Shown piece by piece: positions 36,367 through 46,068 of a stretch of DNA of 64,000 nucleotides. The DNA is taken from positions 1,860,001 through 1,924,000 of the forward strand of contig NZ_CP025197.1 in assembly GCF_002844395.1 (NCBI RefSeq), written 5' to 3'. The first letter of the stretch is position 1; each line of letters opens with the position of its first letter. The translations under genes were made by a program, and so were the position numbers. Below the pieces are notes generated by a model. That model saw only the letters and a list, made by a program, of their open reading frames with translations. It made no database searches and was not told the DNA's origin. The stretch comes from Acetivibrio saccincola. Lineage in GTDB: Bacteria > Bacillota > Clostridia > Acetivibrionales > Acetivibrionaceae.

Positions 36367-37726
36367 TCAGTGAGCACTTAATTGAACTCCCAGTTTAAAA
36401 TTTAAATAATTATTAATCATTGCCACCATCTCTTCCCTTGTTGAAAGCTTGTCTAGAAATAAATCTCCATTATAACCACTGATTATTCCATAATTATATA
36501 ATTTTATAATGTCTTCCGGAATGCCACTGGATACATTAGAAAAAGTGTTTTCACCTTTAGACACTAATAAATAATTTTCTTTACTTAACATGTTTATGTC
36601 AAAATCATAGTCTAATGCTTTAGAAAGTACAAGAAAGGATTCTAAACGGCTTATTGTTTCCTTTCTTCTTTCATGCCACGAATCATCAATAAAACCTCTC
36701 TTTACTGCTTCATCAATGTATCCTTTAGACCAGTATTCCTGCTGTTCATAAGGCTCAATTCCCTTTATTTTCATAAGAAGGCTTATAAACTCCTCTTTTG
36801 TAGCTTCATTACAAGGTCTGAAAGAACCGTCTTCGTACCCCCGGATATACCCTTTTTGTAAAAATGAGTCTATTTGAACCCTAGACCATCTAAATCTTAT
36901 ATCATAAAAACTTTTTTGAAGTTCAACTGTGTTTTGTGTAAAACCGTAGTCAAAAAGCTCTCTTACTTCCTCAAACATATTTGTCCTGTCAGGATTTTCA
37001 AAACAACACATATTAATTCTGCTCCTTCATTGTTTCTTGCAGAAAATACACCTGTGTTTAAAGCTGCTTTGGTGTTTCCTGTTTTAACGCCGTTTACTGT
37101 GTAAAGGTGTTTATAGCCGGGGCAACGTATTCACTTTTTAATACAATCTCCCTGAATTTTGCATTAGACATGGCATAGCGGGTTATACATGCCAAATCCC
37201 TGGCAGTTGTTTTGTTATCAGGAAAGCCGTCTTCCACATCCAAACCTATGGGATTTGAAAAGTTGGTGTTTTTAGCACCGATTTCCCTTGCCTTTTTATT
37301 CATGAGGTTTACAAAACCATTAATGCTCCCTGCAATATTTTCAGCAATAACATTGGCGGCATCATTTGCAGATGCAAGCATTAACATATGTAAAAGGTCA
37401 TTTTAGTATATTTGTTCTCCGGGCTGTATTCCAACGTTAGAACCGCCAAGTCCTATAGATTTTACTGCAAAACTACTTGCAGTGCAGGGTTTTGAAAAAT
37501 CACCAAGTTCAATGGCCAGTATTGCTGTCATAATTTTGGATACACTTGCAGGATGCAATTTCGTATCAGCATTCTTTTCTAAAATTACTTTGTCGGAATT
37601 TGCATCAATTAATATGTAAGCTGCACTGTTTGAAGCTATGTTCACATTTTGCTGTGCATATGAATAAAATGAAGTTAGTGTAAAGACAATGTATAGGATG
37701 ATTACTGAAGACCTGAACTTCAACAT
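36367..37726 (-). pseudogene. DacF-like D-Ala-D-Ala carboxypeptidase with SLH domains, broken
   Basis: Three frames join into one S11-family peptidase. The first (37726-37403) has a signal peptide and SVSKIMT (catalytic SxxK) and ends at an in-frame TAA after PGEQIY. The same frame resumes at once with NDLLHMLMLASANDAAN, the SxN site. Near 37105 the frame shifts and about 20 residues are missing. The third frame continues YTVNGVKTGNT (KTG motif), then FEEVRELFDYGF. Residues after that form two S-layer homology-like segments (GYIRGYEDGSFRPCNEATKEE, and ISGYNGDLFLDKLSTREEM). The intact ancestor would have trimmed peptidoglycan at the S-layer. Confidence 0.85.
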
Positions 37727-38126
37727 ATAAATCCCCCTGATAAACTGTTTTTATAGTTTTATCGACATTCCTTTGTAAAAATATTAACACACTATAGTAT
37801 AAAAAGATGCTAAAAAGATTTTTTTAAACTAAATGTAAAATAAAATCTTTTGGTAAAATAAAATTGTATTGGTCGAAACTACCTGGGAAATATAATATTT
37901 ATCATGTTATAATAAAAAATATTTAACCCTTTGCACAGAATTGATTACTAATTAATTCCATTGCAACTTACTTCCTGTAACAAGATGAAATCTTTATATC
38001 TAAATGAATTCTTAATGAATTTTTTATGAATAAAGGAAGTCTTTATGTTTAAAGGATTTAATCCGATATATAATAATATTTAATGGGTATTAAAATATTA
38101 TATAGCAAAGATGTAGGGGGTATATA
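37727..38126. other. 400-base intergenic region, AT-rich
   Basis: The gap lies between the divergent dacF remnant and the GH77 gene. Weak promoter-like sequences occur on both sides: TTTACA-18-TATAAA facing dacF, and TATAAT at 38069-38074 facing the GH77 gene with a poor -35. No RNA structure, repeat or coding frame is recognised. Confidence 0.5.
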
Positions 38127-40316
38127 ATGAAAAAGTCATATGTAAAAAAATCAAAGGTTATCGTACCAGTATTCGCCGCCAATTCATCCTCAAGTTTTAC
38201 CCGGTTAAATGACGTGATTAAAATACTTCTTACAGTGTTTCCCGAAATATATTACTCAGGAAATAATGAGTCAGAAAAAATTTTAGAGAAAATAGATTTT
38301 GACCCGTTTTTTAAAATGGCTGCCATAAAAACCGCTTTGAACCTTCTTACAAGACGGGACTTTTCTGGAAATCTTGAAGATCTAATATATATTATGCACT
38401 TTTTAAAAGACATTGGTGTTTCCGGTATTGCAGAACTTCCATTTACCCAAAAACACCAAAGTACAACAAGTCCTTTTTCTTCATCATCTTTTGGATTGGA
38501 ACTGGATTATTTGGTTTTAGAGTTGGTTCCTGAAGTACAGGAAAGTCCTGAGCTTTTAGCTATGATTCCTAAAAGGCCTGCTTCTTATGAAAAGGATATG
38601 GTCTGTGATTTTGCCATGCACCGTGAAATACGTAAAGGGATATTAGCTAAGGCATATAAAAAATTTGTTGATAAAATTTCCAAAGATCCACAATCTGAAC
38701 GGGCTAAGGAATATGAGGAATATGTTAACACCTATAAGGAAAACTTAGAGATAAATGCTATATTCTCCATTGTGCAAAGTAAAGTGCTAAATACTTATAT
38801 GGATGCAATGCCTGATTTCAGAACCTGGCCGGAAAGGTATCAAAATCCGGAAAGCGAAGAAGTAAAGATATTGGCATCCCTTCATTCTGAAGAAATTGAA
38901 ATTTATAAATACAGCCAGTTTTGTATGCACGAACAGCAGCTTTTTATAAAAGAATTATACAATGAGCTTGGACTTAAGCGGGAAGTAAATATTGCATTTG
39001 GAATTGACCCCTCTGCCAGCGGGGATGTGTGGGCACTTCAAGGAAAGGCGTTTAATATTGAATATGAGCTTGGGACTGACAACGGTCAAAACTGGTGCAT
39101 CCCGCCGTATATCACAGAAAGCGAAGCTTACTATGAATTGATGGAACAGAGAATAAAATACCTGGCCCAATATATCGACGTTATATTTTTAGACCATATG
39201 TGCGGCTATGCCACCCAGTACATCATAAAAAAAGGAGTGCCAAATGACCCGGGAAGGTATGAAATTGACCCTTCCAACAGGGCACAAAAAATTAAGAATG
39301 TTAAGAGAATCATTAAAATTGCCCTAAAACACGGACTTGAAGTTGGAGGGGAAACTCTTGGGGACGCTCCAAGACAAAGTGCTGTTGAAGAAGCCATCAG
39401 GAAAATGAAAAAGGAAGGACACCCCATTGCAGAAATGTATGTTGCCCCTCATAAGAGTTTGGGAGGCCAGTATTCAAATCCTCAAAAACTGCCTGAGGAT
39501 ATAGAGTTGTTTTTAACCACCCACGATTTACCTACCATTATCCAAATTCTCTGCGGTAAAAGAGGGGATATTGATTTGTGGGACTTCAGGTACCCGGAGC
39601 ACAAAATAGCCAACTTTTTAAGCCAGCAGTTTGGAATTTTGACAACCCCGAATCAAACGCCTTTAAATCCTGAAGACATAACCTCCCAAATGGGTATTGC
39701 CATGTTGGAAGCCTTTGTGACGTCTTCTGCCCAAACTGTAACCATTCCCCTGCAGGATATTTTTGCACTTCTATATCCTGAGGAAGTGGGTATAAAAGAG
39801 TATTTTAATATAAATATTGCCGGCACTTCCTGCAGTATTGAAAACCAAAATAAAAATTTCTGCAGGATTTTGCCCCCTATTCAAAAACTTGAGCCTTTTA
39901 AAAAGCAGCTTACAAAGATTTTTAACAGGGAAAGCCAGCCCTTTGACTACCCTGAAAGACTCATTGAACATGGTACATTTTTTACATGGATTGCAAACAT
40001 AACACCTGGAAGAAAAATAATATATCAAAACCCTGTAACTAAAAAATGGGATGAACTAAAGCACGGTAAAGAAGGTACCCCTGTACTGGAAATTGTGGTC
40101 TCAAACCTTACTGACGAAAAACAAATTGGCGCTGTTGAACTGCCGAAAAAATTCAGAAAGGCTATTAAGAAAAACAGAAAGTATAAACTATTAGATATTG
40201 CATACCCAAGTGCTAAAGGAAAAGCTTACTACAGAACAAGCGAGGAAATGCTAGGACAAATATATATAGAGCTTTCCAAAAAAACAGACCACCACTTTAT
40301 AGTGTATGAATTATAA
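38127..40316 (+). CDS. Divergent GH77 4-alpha-glucanotransferase-like protein
   Basis: The 729-residue cytoplasmic protein retains the GH77 (MalQ) catalytic layout: nucleophile Asp356 in FLDHMCGYA, acid/base Glu409 in GGETLGDAP, and Asp467 in TTHDLPT, followed by the family C-terminal IPLQDIFALL. It would transfer alpha-1,4-glucans. However, it lacks the usual tyrosine/tryptophan-rich acceptor motifs and is about 200 residues longer than standard MalQ, with a 130-residue Ser-rich-flanked N-terminal part. The glucan substrate is therefore uncertain. GGGGG lies before the ATG, and a clear terminator follows. It is monocistronic. Confidence 0.7.
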   Translation: MKKSYVKKSKVIVPVFAANSSSSFTRLNDVIKILLTVFPEIYYSGNNESEKILEKIDFDPFFKMAAIKTALNLLTRRDFSGNLEDLIYIMHFLKDIGVSGIAELPFTQKHQSTTSPFSSSSFGLELDYLVLELVPEVQESPELLAMIPKRPASYEKDMVCDFAMHREIRKGILAKAYKKFVDKISKDPQSERAKEYEEYVNTYKENLEINAIFSIVQSKVLNTYMDAMPDFRTWPERYQNPESEEVKILASLHSEEIEIYKYSQFCMHEQQLFIKELYNELGLKREVNIAFGIDPSASGDVWALQGKAFNIEYELGTDNGQNWCIPPYITESEAYYELMEQRIKYLAQYIDVIFLDHMCGYATQYIIKKGVPNDPGRYEIDPSNRAQKIKNVKRIIKIALKHGLEVGGETLGDAPRQSAVEEAIRKMKKEGHPIAEMYVAPHKSLGGQYSNPQKLPEDIELFLTTHDLPTIIQILCGKRGDIDLWDFRYPEHKIANFLSQQFGILTTPNQTPLNPEDITSQMGIAMLEAFVTSSAQTVTIPLQDIFALLYPEEVGIKEYFNINIAGTSCSIENQNKNFCRILPPIQKLEPFKKQLTKIFNRESQPFDYPERLIEHGTFFTWIANITPGRKIIYQNPVTKKWDELKHGKEGTPVLEIVVSNLTDEKQIGAVELPKKFRKAIKKNRKYKLLDIAYPSAKGKAYYRTSEEMLGQIYIELSKKTDHHFIVYEL

Positions 40317-40381
40317 AGAACTGGATATCCCAATGCATGACTATGGTAAAATTGATGAAATTTAGCGTAAAAAGTTGAAAT

Positions 40382-40425
40382 TTAGCTGTGGCAAGGGTAA
40401 ACCTTTTGCCACAGCTTTCTTTTTT
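40382..40425 (+). terminator. Terminator after the GH77 gene
   Basis: AGCTGTGGCAA pairs with TTGCCACAGCT around GGGTAAACCTT and is followed by TTCTTTTTT. Confidence 0.9.
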
Positions 40426-40569
40426 AATTAATTTATTTTAATTTATTTTTTGAATTTAATTCTTTTAAGTTTACTTTTTTCCGGTTCTCCCCTTTTTTAT
40501 ACTCTCACCCCATATACTTTTTCTTTTTTATAATGATACATCCTTTAATGCTTTTATCATACTTCCCTG

Positions 40570-41469
40570 CTATTTAGGATTTACATGTACCATACAGTGT
40601 TTTACCATTTCAAACTCTCTTTCAATTGCATCATGCACCCTTTCAGCAACTTCATGGGCTTCATTTAATGATTTAGAGCCATCCGCAACAATTTCCACAT
40701 CAACATACATTTTATTCCCAAATAATCTGGTTTTAATTTCATCAATATGCAGCACCCCTTCCTGGGCCTTTATTACATTCCTGATTTTCTCTAATATTTC
40801 TTCATCACAGGATTTATCTACCAGTTTATCAACGGACTCTCTAAAAATATCAAAGGCTGCTTTGCCTATAAATATACATATTACTAAACCGGCAACCGGA
40901 TCAAGTATGGGAAATCCTATACGTGCCCCTAAAATTCCTATAAATGCACCTATTGATGACAGTGAATCCGAGCGGTGGTGCCAGGCATCTGCCATAAGTG
41001 AACCTGAGTTGATTTTCTTTGCTGCACTTCTGGTATACCAATACATCCACTCTTTAACAGCAATTGATAAAACAGCTGCAATAAGTGCCAATACCCCCGG
41101 AATTTCAAGTTCTCCATAATTTCCGCCAAATATTTTTTCTAATCCATTTAATCCGATAAACATTCCCGTAACAGCCAGCATAACTGAAAGCACAATGGAT
41201 GCAACGGATTCCAGCCTTTCATGCCCGTATTGATGAGTGCTGTCAGCTTTTTTGTGTGAAATGTTAACACCTATAATTACTATGAAAGTACTAAATACAT
41301 CAGAAGCCGTATGTATAGCATCTGAAACCATTGCCCCCGACTTTGCAAATATACCTGCAAAAAGTTTTAAAATAAATAATATGAGATTCATAATAATGGT
41401 TATTTTAGATACTTTCATGGCAATTTTTTTTGCTTGGGAATTGCTAAATTGAATATCGTCTTTTTTCAC
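40570..41469 (-). CDS. Cation diffusion facilitator family transporter
   Basis: CDF proteins export divalent metals (Zn, Fe, Mn, Co) in exchange for protons. The roughly 299-residue protein has six membrane helices and the metal-site motifs in helix 2 (SDAIHTASDVF; HxxxD) and helix 5 (ADAWHHRSDSLSS; HxxxD). The cytoplasmic ferredoxin-like domain is at the C-terminus (DVEIVADGSKSLNEAHEVAERVHDAIE...). The second of two adjacent GTG codons (41469) has better spacing from GGAGG. The metal is not predictable by eye. Confidence 0.93.
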   Translation of the reverse strand: MKKDDIQFSNSQAKKIAMKVSKITIIMNLILFILKLFAGIFAKSGAMVSDAIHTASDVFSTFIVIIGVNISHKKADSTHQYGHERLESVASIVLSVMLAVTGMFIGLNGLEKIFGGNYGELEIPGVLALIAAVLSIAVKEWMYWYTRSAAKKINSGSLMADAWHHRSDSLSSIGAFIGILGARIGFPILDPVAGLVICIFIGKAAFDIFRESVDKLVDKSCDEEILEKIRNVIKAQEGVLHIDEIKTRLFGNKMYVDVEIVADGSKSLNEAHEVAERVHDAIEREFEMVKHCMVHVNPK

Positions 41470-41592
41470 CACGGTTCCTCCGTTTTTACTAATATTATAC
41501 CTGCTTTTTATTTTCCACTAAATTTATATATTAAGCATCTTTTTAATTTAAATTATGCTATAAATATCATTTTTATAAAATGATGTTTAGAT

Positions 41593-43287
41593 TTACAGAC
41601 CATCAATAACTCCTAAAACATACCTATTTAACAAGGCATAATCTAAAGTGTTTATTATTCCATCCCTATTTAAATCCGCTGTATTTATACCATTAAGGTT
41701 TGGAAATTCGTTGATAATTTCCAAAAGATATCTTCCAAGCAGCACGCAGTCAAGTGAATTAACTGTATTATCACCATTTAAATCCCCATATAATATACCC
41801 TGATTTAAATACCGTTCTTTCGCAGGAATTGTTCCGTTTAACCTGTCTGCACCTATTGAAGGCCATTCTAAAGACTTGTAAAAAGATGGCTTTGAATTAT
41901 GATAATATGAAACCGGTATGATGTGACCGGAAACTCTTTCATCCCATTCAATTGAGCCGTTGATATAATTTCCATGTATTAAAAAAGTGGAAGGATCTAT
42001 TAAATGAGGGTATCGGCTGTCTGTATCCCACAACAAACTACCCTTTACCAGTTCATTACCTAAAAATACCTGATAGTTTGAAGAATCTTCAATCCTGATT
42101 CCTTCAGTCTCTATCCTGTTGCGCAAAAAAGTATTTGCTCCTGAAGGTCCCCAATAGTCTGACACGGTTATTTTCTGAACTATATTTCCCTCAAAAAGAT
42201 TAGCATGGGGGTAATGCCCGTGGAGTGAAATATCTGCAGGCGTCCAGTTGCCTCCTTCGCTTTGATAAGGCTCTATAGAATAGTTATATCCAAAAACATT
42301 GCCGTTTGAACCTAGCTGTGCCATCATGGAATGCCTTAAATGCTTAAATATATTATTTTCAATAAGGCAGTTTGTAGAATGAAACCACAGCTGGACACCG
42401 TACCCATGTCCTCCGCCGCTCCAGTCGGTGGCGTCATCAAAAAAACTGTCCCTTATTTCTATGCGGTACCCTGTATTTACATGCACATGGCATTTTCTTG
42501 CAAGCTTACTGTGAACATTTTTCACCCAGCAGTTGGCAGTATTTTTAAAATAAAATATGCTTGTGTCGCTTCTATCAAGCCTTTCCACTGAAAAATCTTC
42601 AAAACCCACATATTCTACAAACCCCTGGGTTCTGATTACAGGATTTAAATTTTGTTTATAATCATGCTTTAAAGGATTGTCTATTATTATGGTATTTCCT
42701 TCAACGGAAACTATTTTGGCAATTTGTCCAATTGCACCTTCTGCCCAGTTCACATTCCACTCCGGCAAAGTATACATGACATCCGGATTATTTTCCTGCT
42801 GTATTTCCACGTACTGTCCCGGCTTAAAGGATGACCCGCCTTCCACCAGTAGCCTGTTTGAGCCCATTGTAAACCCGCCGGCAAGTTTTTGCCAGGCACC
42901 TCTTTTGTAAGTTATAATTTCAAAAGCATTTGAATTATGATCTATTAGAAGATGGGTTTTATCCGTACCCTCTCCCCGGAGCACAACAGGCTTATTAAAG
43001 GTTAGTGGGGATTTTATCAGGTAGTTTCCTTCCGGTATAAAAACCCCGCCGCCTTCAGTAACGGCTGAAACAGCAGCTTTAAAGGCTTCGTAGTCATCTG
43101 TTACCCCATCACCTTTAGCACCGAAATCCAGAACATTTACCACATTAGGTACATCAGGGATTCCTCCCTCCACTCCGGGATTCCATATGTACTCTTCCGG
43201 CGTGTTTATGGCAGTGACAAAATATCCTTCAGCTAGCAGGAAGATAATTAGGAAAACAATTAATAGAAAGGATGAAAACTTTTTCAT
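41593..43287 (-). CDS. Secreted right-handed beta-helix protein with type I dockerin (cellulosomal)
   Basis: A signal peptide (MKKFSSFLLIVFLIIFLLAEGYFVTA) is followed by a Pectate_lyase_3-like beta-helix. It begins VLDFGAKGDGVTDDYEAFKAA, then VLRGEGTDKTHLLI, and ends at about residue 480. Residues 500-564 are a type I dockerin with two EF-hand-like loops, DLNGDNTVNSLD and DLNRDGIINTLD. Dockerins plug enzymes into cohesin scaffolds, so this protein is probably a cellulosome component acting on a pectic or other polysaccharide. The catalytic residues are not identifiable by eye. At recognition positions 10-11 of the loops it has Ser-Leu and Thr-Leu rather than the Ser-Thr of typical C. thermocellum dockerins. 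Confidence 0.88.
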   Translation of the reverse strand: MKKFSSFLLIVFLIIFLLAEGYFVTAINTPEEYIWNPGVEGGIPDVPNVVNVLDFGAKGDGVTDDYEAFKAAVSAVTEGGGVFIPEGNYLIKSPLTFNKPVVLRGEGTDKTHLLIDHNSNAFEIITYKRGAWQKLAGGFTMGSNRLLVEGGSSFKPGQYVEIQQENNPDVMYTLPEWNVNWAEGAIGQIAKIVSVEGNTIIIDNPLKHDYKQNLNPVIRTQGFVEYVGFEDFSVERLDRSDTSIFYFKNTANCWVKNVHSKLARKCHVHVNTGYRIEIRDSFFDDATDWSGGGHGYGVQLWFHSTNCLIENNIFKHLRHSMMAQLGSNGNVFGYNYSIEPYQSEGGNWTPADISLHGHYPHANLFEGNIVQKITVSDYWGPSGANTFLRNRIETEGIRIEDSSNYQVFLGNELVKGSLLWDTDSRYPHLIDPSTFLIHGNYINGSIEWDERVSGHIIPVSYYHNSKPSFYKSLEWPSIGADRLNGTIPAKERYLNQGILYGDLNGDNTVNSLDCVLLGRYLLEIINEFPNLNGINTADLNRDGIINTLDYALLNRYVLGVIDGL

Positions 43288-43366
43288 GATTGATACCTCA
43301 TATAAATTATTGTTAAATATATATTGTAATTATATTATATAATATCCGGCATAAAGCATCAAATTG

Positions 43367-43404
43367 AAAAAAAAAAAAAATGAGACAAGTATATCCCCTG
43401 TCCC
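43367..43404 (-). terminator. Terminator after the L,D-transpeptidase gene
   Basis: On the minus strand an eight-pair hairpin GGGACAGG/CTTGTCTC (with G-U pairs) is followed by A and then 14 T, after the stop at 43450. Confidence 0.75.
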
Positions 43405-43449
43405 AATCTTTTATAATTTTTCAAAATTAATTCTTTTGCTTCCCTTTTA

Positions 43450-44472
43450 TTAATTTATAAATACAGTAGTTCCTTGAGATACATAATCATAAAACCATTT
43501 ACTATCTTCCAGAGAAAGCCTGACACATCCTGCTGAAGCCCTTTTTCCCAGTGTATCGTCTATAATATTTTGATTAATATCCATTGATATACTGTGAAAA
43601 AGATAATCTCCAGAAAATCTTACCCAGTATTTTGCCCCGCTTCCTAATCTGTGTGAGTAAAACCAAGTACCTCTGTCCTGGATTTTATATGTACCTCTTA
43701 TAGTCGGAGAATTATTTTTTCCTGTTGCACAAACCATGGTCCTTATAAGCCCTCACTTTCCTTTAGTACCAAGAAAAACATGGGTTAACTGTCTGTCAAT
43801 ATCAACCCATACAAGGTAGTGGGTATCGCTTGAAAGTCCAATATGGTTTACAAAAAATTCTATTTCTTCTTTCGTCATCCTATGTTCATTTGTTTTGGGT
43901 TCTTCCGGAATACTCAATGCTGTTTCTCTCACCCATCCTACCTTATCTCCTGATTTTACCTGATACCATATTTCACTGTAATCTCTTAAAATTTCTACTG
44001 TTTCTCCCTTTAGAAATGTTCCAATAAGGCCGCTTCCACGATGTTGATAATAATTTGTATCTTCAATAATCTCCCCATATACTGTGGATTCTTTAACTAA
44101 AGATAAAATTCTTTCTGTTTCATTAATTGCATCAGTTGCCGTTCCTTCTTCCTGCGTATCTTTTTCTTCTTCATATGTGCTTATTTGTACGCTGCCGGCA
44201 ATATTTTTATTTGATAACACAAAATCATGTTCCTTTGCAATAACAATAACCGGATTTATGATTCTTTTGCTCATAATACCTGGAAGACCATATTTATAGA
44301 TAAATTTATACAAATCAGACTCTAATAAAAATTTTCCGTTTTCATCACTAAATTTAATTGAATCTTTATAGAAAACATCTGAATTTTCACTTTCATTTGC
44401 ATTAACATTTAAAGCAAGCAATAAAAATACAATGAAAAAAATAATGAAGCTGACTTTAAATGTTTTTTTCAT
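43450..44472 (-). pseudogene. L,D-transpeptidase (YkuD) with SH3 domain, one nonsense codon
   Basis: The gene encodes a signal peptide (MKKTFKVSFIIFFIVFLLLALNVNA), a linker, an SH3-like domain (GTFLKGETVEILRDYSEIWYQVKSGDKVGWV) and a YkuD catalytic domain with HVFLGTKGK. A TGA at 43755-43753 follows, and the same frame continues LIRTMVCATGKNN, then the active-site ASAGCVRLS (SxGCxR) at the C-terminus. A single TGG-to-TGA change restores the family's GxW. Such enzymes make 3-3 peptidoglycan cross-links. As it stands only an inactive N-terminal half would be made. Confidence 0.85.
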
Positions 44473-44579
44473 AATGAATATTAACCCCCCTAAATATTAA
44501 TTGCCCGTTTTCAAACTCCCCATATATACTTAATAACCTTCAAATATTGCCTGGCTTTTGGTATCTTAACTTTTTAAAA

Positions 44580-45179
44580 TCATTTTCCGCCTTTAACAAC
44601 CCTGATTTCTACTTCTTGTTTATCGAGTTTACTCTCAAGGAAAGTAACTTTTTCATAGGTTTGCTTATATCCGTCATATAATGCTTTTATGTCGTCTTTT
44701 AATTCCACTTCTAATTTTGTAAGCTGATTACCTAATTTTTTAACATCTGCATCAAGCCCATCTAATCTAAGGTCTATTCCATCTAATCTATTATCTACCC
44801 CGCCTAACTTTTCATCAATTCCGTCTAACCTATTATCTACCCCGCCTAACCTTTCATCAATTCCGTCTAACCTATTGTCTACCCCGTCTAACCTTTCATC
44901 AATTCCGTCTAACCTATTGTCTACCCCGTCTAACCTTTCATCAATTCCGTCTAACCTATTGTCTACCCCGTCTAACCTTTCATCAATTCCGTCTAACCTA
45001 TTGTCTACCCCGTCTAACCTTTCATCAATTCCGTCTAACCTATTGTCTACCCCGTCTAACCTTTCATCAATTCCGTCTAACCTATTGTCTACCCCGCCTA
45101 ACCTTTCATCAATTCCGTCTAACCTTTTTGTAATGTCTGAATACATTTTTGTTATCAATTCATAAATTTTTTCATCCAA
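44580..45179 (-). CDS. Coiled-coil protein built from 14-residue repeats
   Basis: The 199-residue protein has a TTG start at 45179 with an AGGAG site. Residues about 19-130 are eight near-identical copies of RLDGIDERLDGVDN (DERLGGVDN and DEKLGGVDN variants at the edges), then one divergent unit and a long amphipathic coil. The DNA copies are nearly identical in 42-bp units, which suggests recent expansion. The heptad-doubled pattern (L and I/V every seven) predicts a coiled coil. No signal peptide or membrane segment is visible. It is not recognised as a known family, although similar coil-repeat proteins occur in clostridia. Confidence 0.8.
   Translation of the reverse strand: MDEKIYELITKMYSDITKRLDGIDERLGGVDNRLDGIDERLDGVDNRLDGIDERLDGVDNRLDGIDERLDGVDNRLDGIDERLDGVDNRLDGIDERLDGVDNRLDGIDERLGGVDNRLDGIDEKLGGVDNRLDGIDLRLDGLDADVKKLGNQLTKLEVELKDDIKALYDGYKQTYEKVTFLESKLDKQEVEIRVVKGGK
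44793..45128. repeat. 42-bp tandem repeat, about eight units
   Basis: The plus strand repeats AACCTATTGTCTACCCCGTC then TAACCTTTCATCAATTCCGTCT, eight times with few substitutions (GCC/GTC variants at the outer copies). It codes for the 14-residue coiled-coil units of the minus-strand gene. Confidence 0.95.
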
Positions 45180-45411
45180 ACCCTAATTCACTCCTCTTAG
45201 AGTTATAAATTATTAATTTATTTTTACATTTATTTTATTTTACCATATTATCATTTTAATTGCTATCCTTTTTTAAATTATATATAGTAAAAAGCTTACA
45301 TACAGTTTATCTATACAACCCTAAAGGGATTTAAACATGAACATTTACATTGGCTGTTTGTATCACGGTATATTTAGAATTAAACATTCCGGCCTCCATA
45401 ATTTAATTTAC

Positions 45412-46068
45412 TTAAAATTCCCTTCCTTTATACATTTTAACTGAAATCAGGTATGAAATTAATAGAATTATAAAGGATGCAGCCAGTAATCCTGACACTA
45501 TTGCAATGTCAGACTGGTTTTTTAAAAAATTAATAATTTTCACGGCAAATGCACTTTCCGGTTTTGAAAAAAACTTAACTACATAAGGAGCGGCAAAGAA
45601 TATTGAAAGAAACAATATCATGTTAAAAACCCTTGATTTAGTGAAACCTAATTTGAACATCAGCGGAAAAGATATTGAATTTAATAAACTGATGGCAAAA
45701 ATAGCACTAATTATCGATTCAAGAGTCACAGGATATGTTTTTATATTGATATTAGATACTGAAACTAGTGAATTAACAGCAATAAACGCTAATGTTCCAA
45801 TGGTAATATAGGCAAATAATGATATATACTTTGCCATTACTATATTTTTTCTCTTAATAGGAAGACTGTTTAACATAATATCCGATTTATTTTTATCATC
45901 ATGGCCAAATGCTCCCATTACCATCAAATATGAAAAAGCAACAATTGCAGCGGTATAGGCATTCCCTTCCAGACCCTGAAATGCAAAAATAACAAATATC
46001 AAATAGATAAGTGCACCAATAAAGGTTTTCTTTTGTATAAGTATATCTTTAATTACAAGTCTAAGCAT
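45412..46068 (-). CDS. ABC-2 type transporter permease
   Basis: The 218-residue protein has six hydrophobic segments (for example FIGALIYLIFVIFAFQGL, IISAIFAISLLNSISFPLMF and IVSGLLAASFIILLISYLIS) and the ABC-2 'DDKNKSDIMLNSLPIKRKNI' elbow typical of YtrC/YtrD-like permeases. It overlaps the ATPase stop by 8 bases and forms a GntR-ATPase-permease operon. The substrate is unknown. Confidence 0.8.
   Translation of the reverse strand: MLRLVIKDILIQKKTFIGALIYLIFVIFAFQGLEGNAYTAAIVAFSYLMVMGAFGHDDKNKSDIMLNSLPIKRKNIVMAKYISLFAYITIGTLAFIAVNSLVSVSNINIKTYPVTLESIISAIFAISLLNSISFPLMFKLGFTKSRVFNMILFLSIFFAAPYVVKFFSKPESAFAVKIINFLKNQSDIAIVSGLLAASFIILLISYLISVKMYKGREF

Noticed and set aside
43740-43760. TGA at 43755 as selenocysteine or readthrough
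   Set aside because: The position needs Trp in the family, no SECIS-like hairpin follows, and other nearby genes carry plain lesions.
44793-45128. Possible CRISPR array
   Set aside because: The units abut directly with no variable spacers and are in frame in a coding gene.
44875-45165. Plus-strand frame of repeated STPSNLSSIPSNLL units
   Set aside because: It is the complement of the 42-bp coding repeats; the minus frame has a start, a ribosome site and non-repeat ends.
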